From Thetidibacter halocola (GTDB lineage: Bacteria > Pseudomonadota > Alphaproteobacteria > Rhodobacterales > Rhodobacteraceae): a stretch of DNA of 64,000 nt. The notes under the pieces were generated by a model. The model did no database searches, was not told the DNA's origin, and was given only the letters and a program-made list of their open reading frames with translations. A program made the translations under genes and the position numbers. Positions 62,180-64,000 of the stretch are shown in pieces (positions within the stretch are counted from its first letter, which is position 1; each line of letters starts with the position of its first letter). The stretch is from the NCBI RefSeq assembly GCF_018224955.1, contig NZ_JAGTUU010000005.1, forward strand, positions 1 to 64,000, in the 5' to 3' direction.

Positions 62180-63178
62180 TCAGGTTCCCTGAAGCAGGCT
62201 GATGTGCTGCTCCATCACCGCGGCGGTGGCGCGCAGGGACTTGTTCGACACCTCGGGCCCGAACCAATCGGTCGCAAGCTGGGCGTTGGTCAACGCCGTG
62301 ATCACGGCCGGATCCTTCGACGTCTCTTCGATCGCGGTCAGGATCGTCTGGTAGATCTCCGGCGAATTCTCGACAAGCGAGGAATGGACGGCCCAGCCGC
62401 GCTGGGATCCCGACACGAACTGAGCATCCGCCGAGACTTCGGTGATCAGCTTACTGTTCCAGCCGTCCCGCGGCGCATCGTCGAAGATCAGCAGCGGAAC
62501 GATCTTGTCGGCGAGCGGCAGGAAGCCCTGACCGCCGACAAGCGCGATGTCGACGACGTTGCCGGCCGCCGCGTTCCGCGTGGGTCCGCCGCCGTCGAAG
62601 GTCACGAGACGCAGCGCCTCGCGGTCGATGCCAAGCGCATCGGCCATGAGCATCAGGTTGACGAGGTCGGCCGAGGCCGGCTGTATCCCGATCGACAGCG
62701 AGTTCGCATCTTCCTTGAGCCGGCTGATCACCTCGTCGATCGACGTGATGCCGGATTCGGTGCTGGTGGCCAGCATGGTGTAGTCACGCGATGGCAGGTT
62801 CACCATGTGGAACTGATCGATGGTGAAGGGCGCATCCTGCGTCAGGATGTTCAGCGGCAGGTAAGGCGCCGCCGAGGTGCACAGCAGCGCATAGCCGTCA
62901 TCGGGTTGCTGAAGGAAATACGTGTGCCCGAGCAGCGCGCCGGCGCCGCCGCGGTTGATGATGTTGAGGGGCTGGCCGAGGCGCTCGGACAGGAACGGCG
63001 CGAAGGCGCGGGCGAGACGGTCGTTGTAGCCGCCGGTGTCGAAGGGCACCACGACGTTGATCGGACGCGACGGATAGGCGTCCTGAGCGCTCAGGATCGA
63101 TGGCGATGCCATCGCCGCAGCTGCGATGCCCCCACCACTCAGCTTGAGCATCGTTCTACGGTTCAGCTTGCTGGTCAT
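62180..63178 (-). CDS. tctC: Tripartite tricarboxylate transporter receptor TctC (Tat-exported)
   Basis: 332 residues from ATG 63178, chosen because GGGAGGAAAGAATC precedes it; the frame is open 32 codons further. The N-terminus MTSKLNRRTMLKLSGGG is a twin-arginine (Tat) signal, cleaved after ILSA. The mature chain begins QDAYPSRPINVVVPFDTGGYNDRLARAFAPFLSERLGQPL, the Bug/TctC hallmark. The ligand is probably an organic acid metabolised by the neighbouring dehydrogenases. Confidence 0.9.
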   Translation of the reverse strand: MTSKLNRRTMLKLSGGGIAAAAMASPSILSAQDAYPSRPINVVVPFDTGGYNDRLARAFAPFLSERLGQPLNIINRGGAGALLGHTYFLQQPDDGYALLCTSAAPYLPLNILTQDAPFTIDQFHMVNLPSRDYTMLATSTESGITSIDEVISRLKEDANSLSIGIQPASADLVNLMLMADALGIDREALRLVTFDGGGPTRNAAAGNVVDIALVGGQGFLPLADKIVPLLIFDDAPRDGWNSKLITEVSADAQFVSGSQRGWAVHSSLVENSPEIYQTILTAIEETSKDPAVITALTNAQLATDWFGPEVSNKSLRATAAVMEQHISLLQGT

Positions 63179-63272
63179 GATTCTTTCCTCCCAAAAAGGT
63201 CTCTTCTCATTTCCGTCTTCTATCGCCGCCTCTGTGTCCTGCATCCGCACAGGGGGCTGGCACGCTTGGCAC

Positions 63273-63304
63273 ACGATATGGACATCACATAGATTGTCAA
63301 CAAA
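63273..63304 (-). promoter_or_regulatory. Probable tct promoter with overlapping operator
   Basis: On the minus strand TTGACA (63300-63295) and TATCGT (63278-63273) are 16 bases apart, upstream of tctC. The -35 box lies inside TTTGTTGACAAT, which carries the TTGTNNACAA pattern. A repressor there would compete with RNA polymerase. Confidence 0.5.
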
Positions 63305-63499
63305 CTGGCGGCAGCTTGAGGTGCGCAGCGAAAATATTCACTTGATCGCCTGGCGTCAATTCGGATGACCTCGTTCGCGTCAGTACGTGATTTTTGCTAT
63401 AAAATTATATTTTTCATATATTTAGTCGGCAATCACTATGACAACCCCGTCAATCCCGGGTGCTCCCTCCACTCTTTCCGCAGGATGGGTCTTGGCGAT

Positions 63500-63511
63500 A
63501 TTGTTGACAAT
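63500..63511. promoter_or_regulatory. Operator-like palindrome, fourth copy
   Basis: ATTGTTGACAAT, the exact reverse complement of the 12 bases at 57319-57330. It lies about 85 bases before the candidate start at 63596 and could regulate that gene, or act as a distal site for tctC. Confidence 0.5.
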
Positions 63512-63595
63512 CAAGTGGCATCTTGCTCTTGTCACGGCCATAAACGCTGCAGCTTGACATCACGCGATGCTCGTATTGACAGGAGGAGGATTGCC

Positions 63596-63952
63596 TTGAT
63601 CAGGATGACGGCTGACGTTCAGGCTGGTACGGGCACGCAGCGTATCGCCGCGCTCGCGAAATTCGTGACGATCTTCTGGCGCTCAGGGATCGTGACCGCG
63701 GTTTCGGGATCACCTGTCGCCTCGCGCCATGCCCTCCGCTTCGGGACCATCGCAAGGTATGCTGCCCGCGCGGAGTCGACACGACGCCGTTACCCCAACG
63801 CGGCGGAGTTCGCTCGAACGGTCGTCGCGGCAAGCGAACGCAGCCACACGCGCAAAGGCAGGACCGATCGAGTCGCCGTCACCGGATCCGGCGCCTCGAA
63901 TGCGTGGACCGCCCCGATCGCACGGGCCCTACTCCGGCGCTGGTCGAGATAG
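63596..63952 (+). CDS. Weakly supported small ORF
   Basis: A very strong ribosome binding site AGGAGGAGGA (63581-63590) is followed by TTG 63596 (or ATG 63605) and a 118-codon frame: MTADVQAGTGTQRIAALAKF... rich in Arg/Ala with no recognised domain. The amino acid makeup is typical of a random frame in high-G+C DNA, so it may be a frameshifted or decayed gene. Confidence 0.22.
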   Translation: MIRMTADVQAGTGTQRIAALAKFVTIFWRSGIVTAVSGSPVASRHALRFGTIARYAARAESTRRRYPNAAEFARTVVAASERSHTRKGRTDRVAVTGSGASNAWTAPIARALLRRWSR

Positions 63953-64000
63953 ATGGTCGATCGCATGACCATCAGTGCCGCTTCAAAGCGCAAACCGTCG

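Larger units (their letters stand above)
63305..64000. other. Region upstream of tctC with little recognisable coding content
   Basis: Contains an unusually A+T-rich patch at about 63385-63430, an operator-like site at 63500, and a weak plus-strand coding candidate at 63596. I recognise no protein family on either strand. Confidence 0.4.

Noticed and set aside
63790-63993. Minus-strand 67-codon frame near the window end
   Set aside because: No ribosome binding site, no family resemblance; nothing supports it as a regulator gene.

Overview
The window looks like a chromosomal segment of a high-G+C marine alphaproteobacterium, most likely a Rhodobacteraceae/Roseobacter-group member. The reasons are the density of solute-binding-protein transporters (three TRAP systems, one tripartite tricarboxylate transporter, one Frc-type sugar ABC transporter), the FrcBCA/ROK arrangement, a pqi operon of alphaproteobacterial type, and the many operons joined by ATGA/GTGA overlaps. 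No rRNA, tRNA or CRISPR array was seen.

Layout. 1-195: N-terminus of acetyl-CoA synthetase (cut by the window edge). 598-3743: a DctP-Q-M TRAP transporter. 3838-6913: an arsenic operon (ArsR-ArsC fusion, GAPDH, ArsJ) that should turn arsenate into an exported arseno-sugar ester. 7012-12956: a sugar ABC transporter (frcBCA), an FGGY kinase (xylB) and a divergent ROK regulator. 13133-17389: pqiA-pqiA-pqiB-pqiC, an MCE-type envelope lipid-trafficking system. 17393-18719: a graveyard of IS5 and IS6 pieces. 18860-33942: a probable aromatic or phenylpropanoid catabolic region with an amidohydrolase of the 5-carboxyvanillate decarboxylase type, a TAXI-TRAP transporter, an FAD monooxygenase, DUF3237 and SnoaL-like proteins, an IlvD-type dehydratase, a second TRAP transporter, an aromatic amino acid ammonia-lyase and a feruloyl-CoA synthetase.

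34542-47131 is the most unusual part: nine co-directional, tightly spaced genes on the minus strand. They start with a subtilisin-like protease, continue with five or six proteins I cannot assign (a coiled-coil protein with a Phe/Pro/Gly/Met tail, a 724-residue protein with an octaproline tract, and small beta-rich proteins), and end with two peptidoglycan hydrolases. The last gene encodes a caspase-like domain, a T4-type lysozyme and two tandem M15 peptidase domains in one chain. None has a convincing signal peptide. I infer a regulated proteolytic/lytic machine or a released particle, but its function is unknown. Beside it lies a 1346-residue RTX protein (48689-52729), with remnants of IS5 and serine recombinase genes on its flanks.

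53401-64000: two small exported proteins, IS3 and IS6 fragments, then a catabolic set with a tartrate/isopropylmalate-type dehydrogenase, a PdxA-family dehydrogenase, a fluoroacetate-dehalogenase-like hydrolase, a four-rhodanese protein and tctCBA. Four copies of the palindrome TTGTNNACAA lie in the promoter regions of this set, which suggests one regulator controls it.
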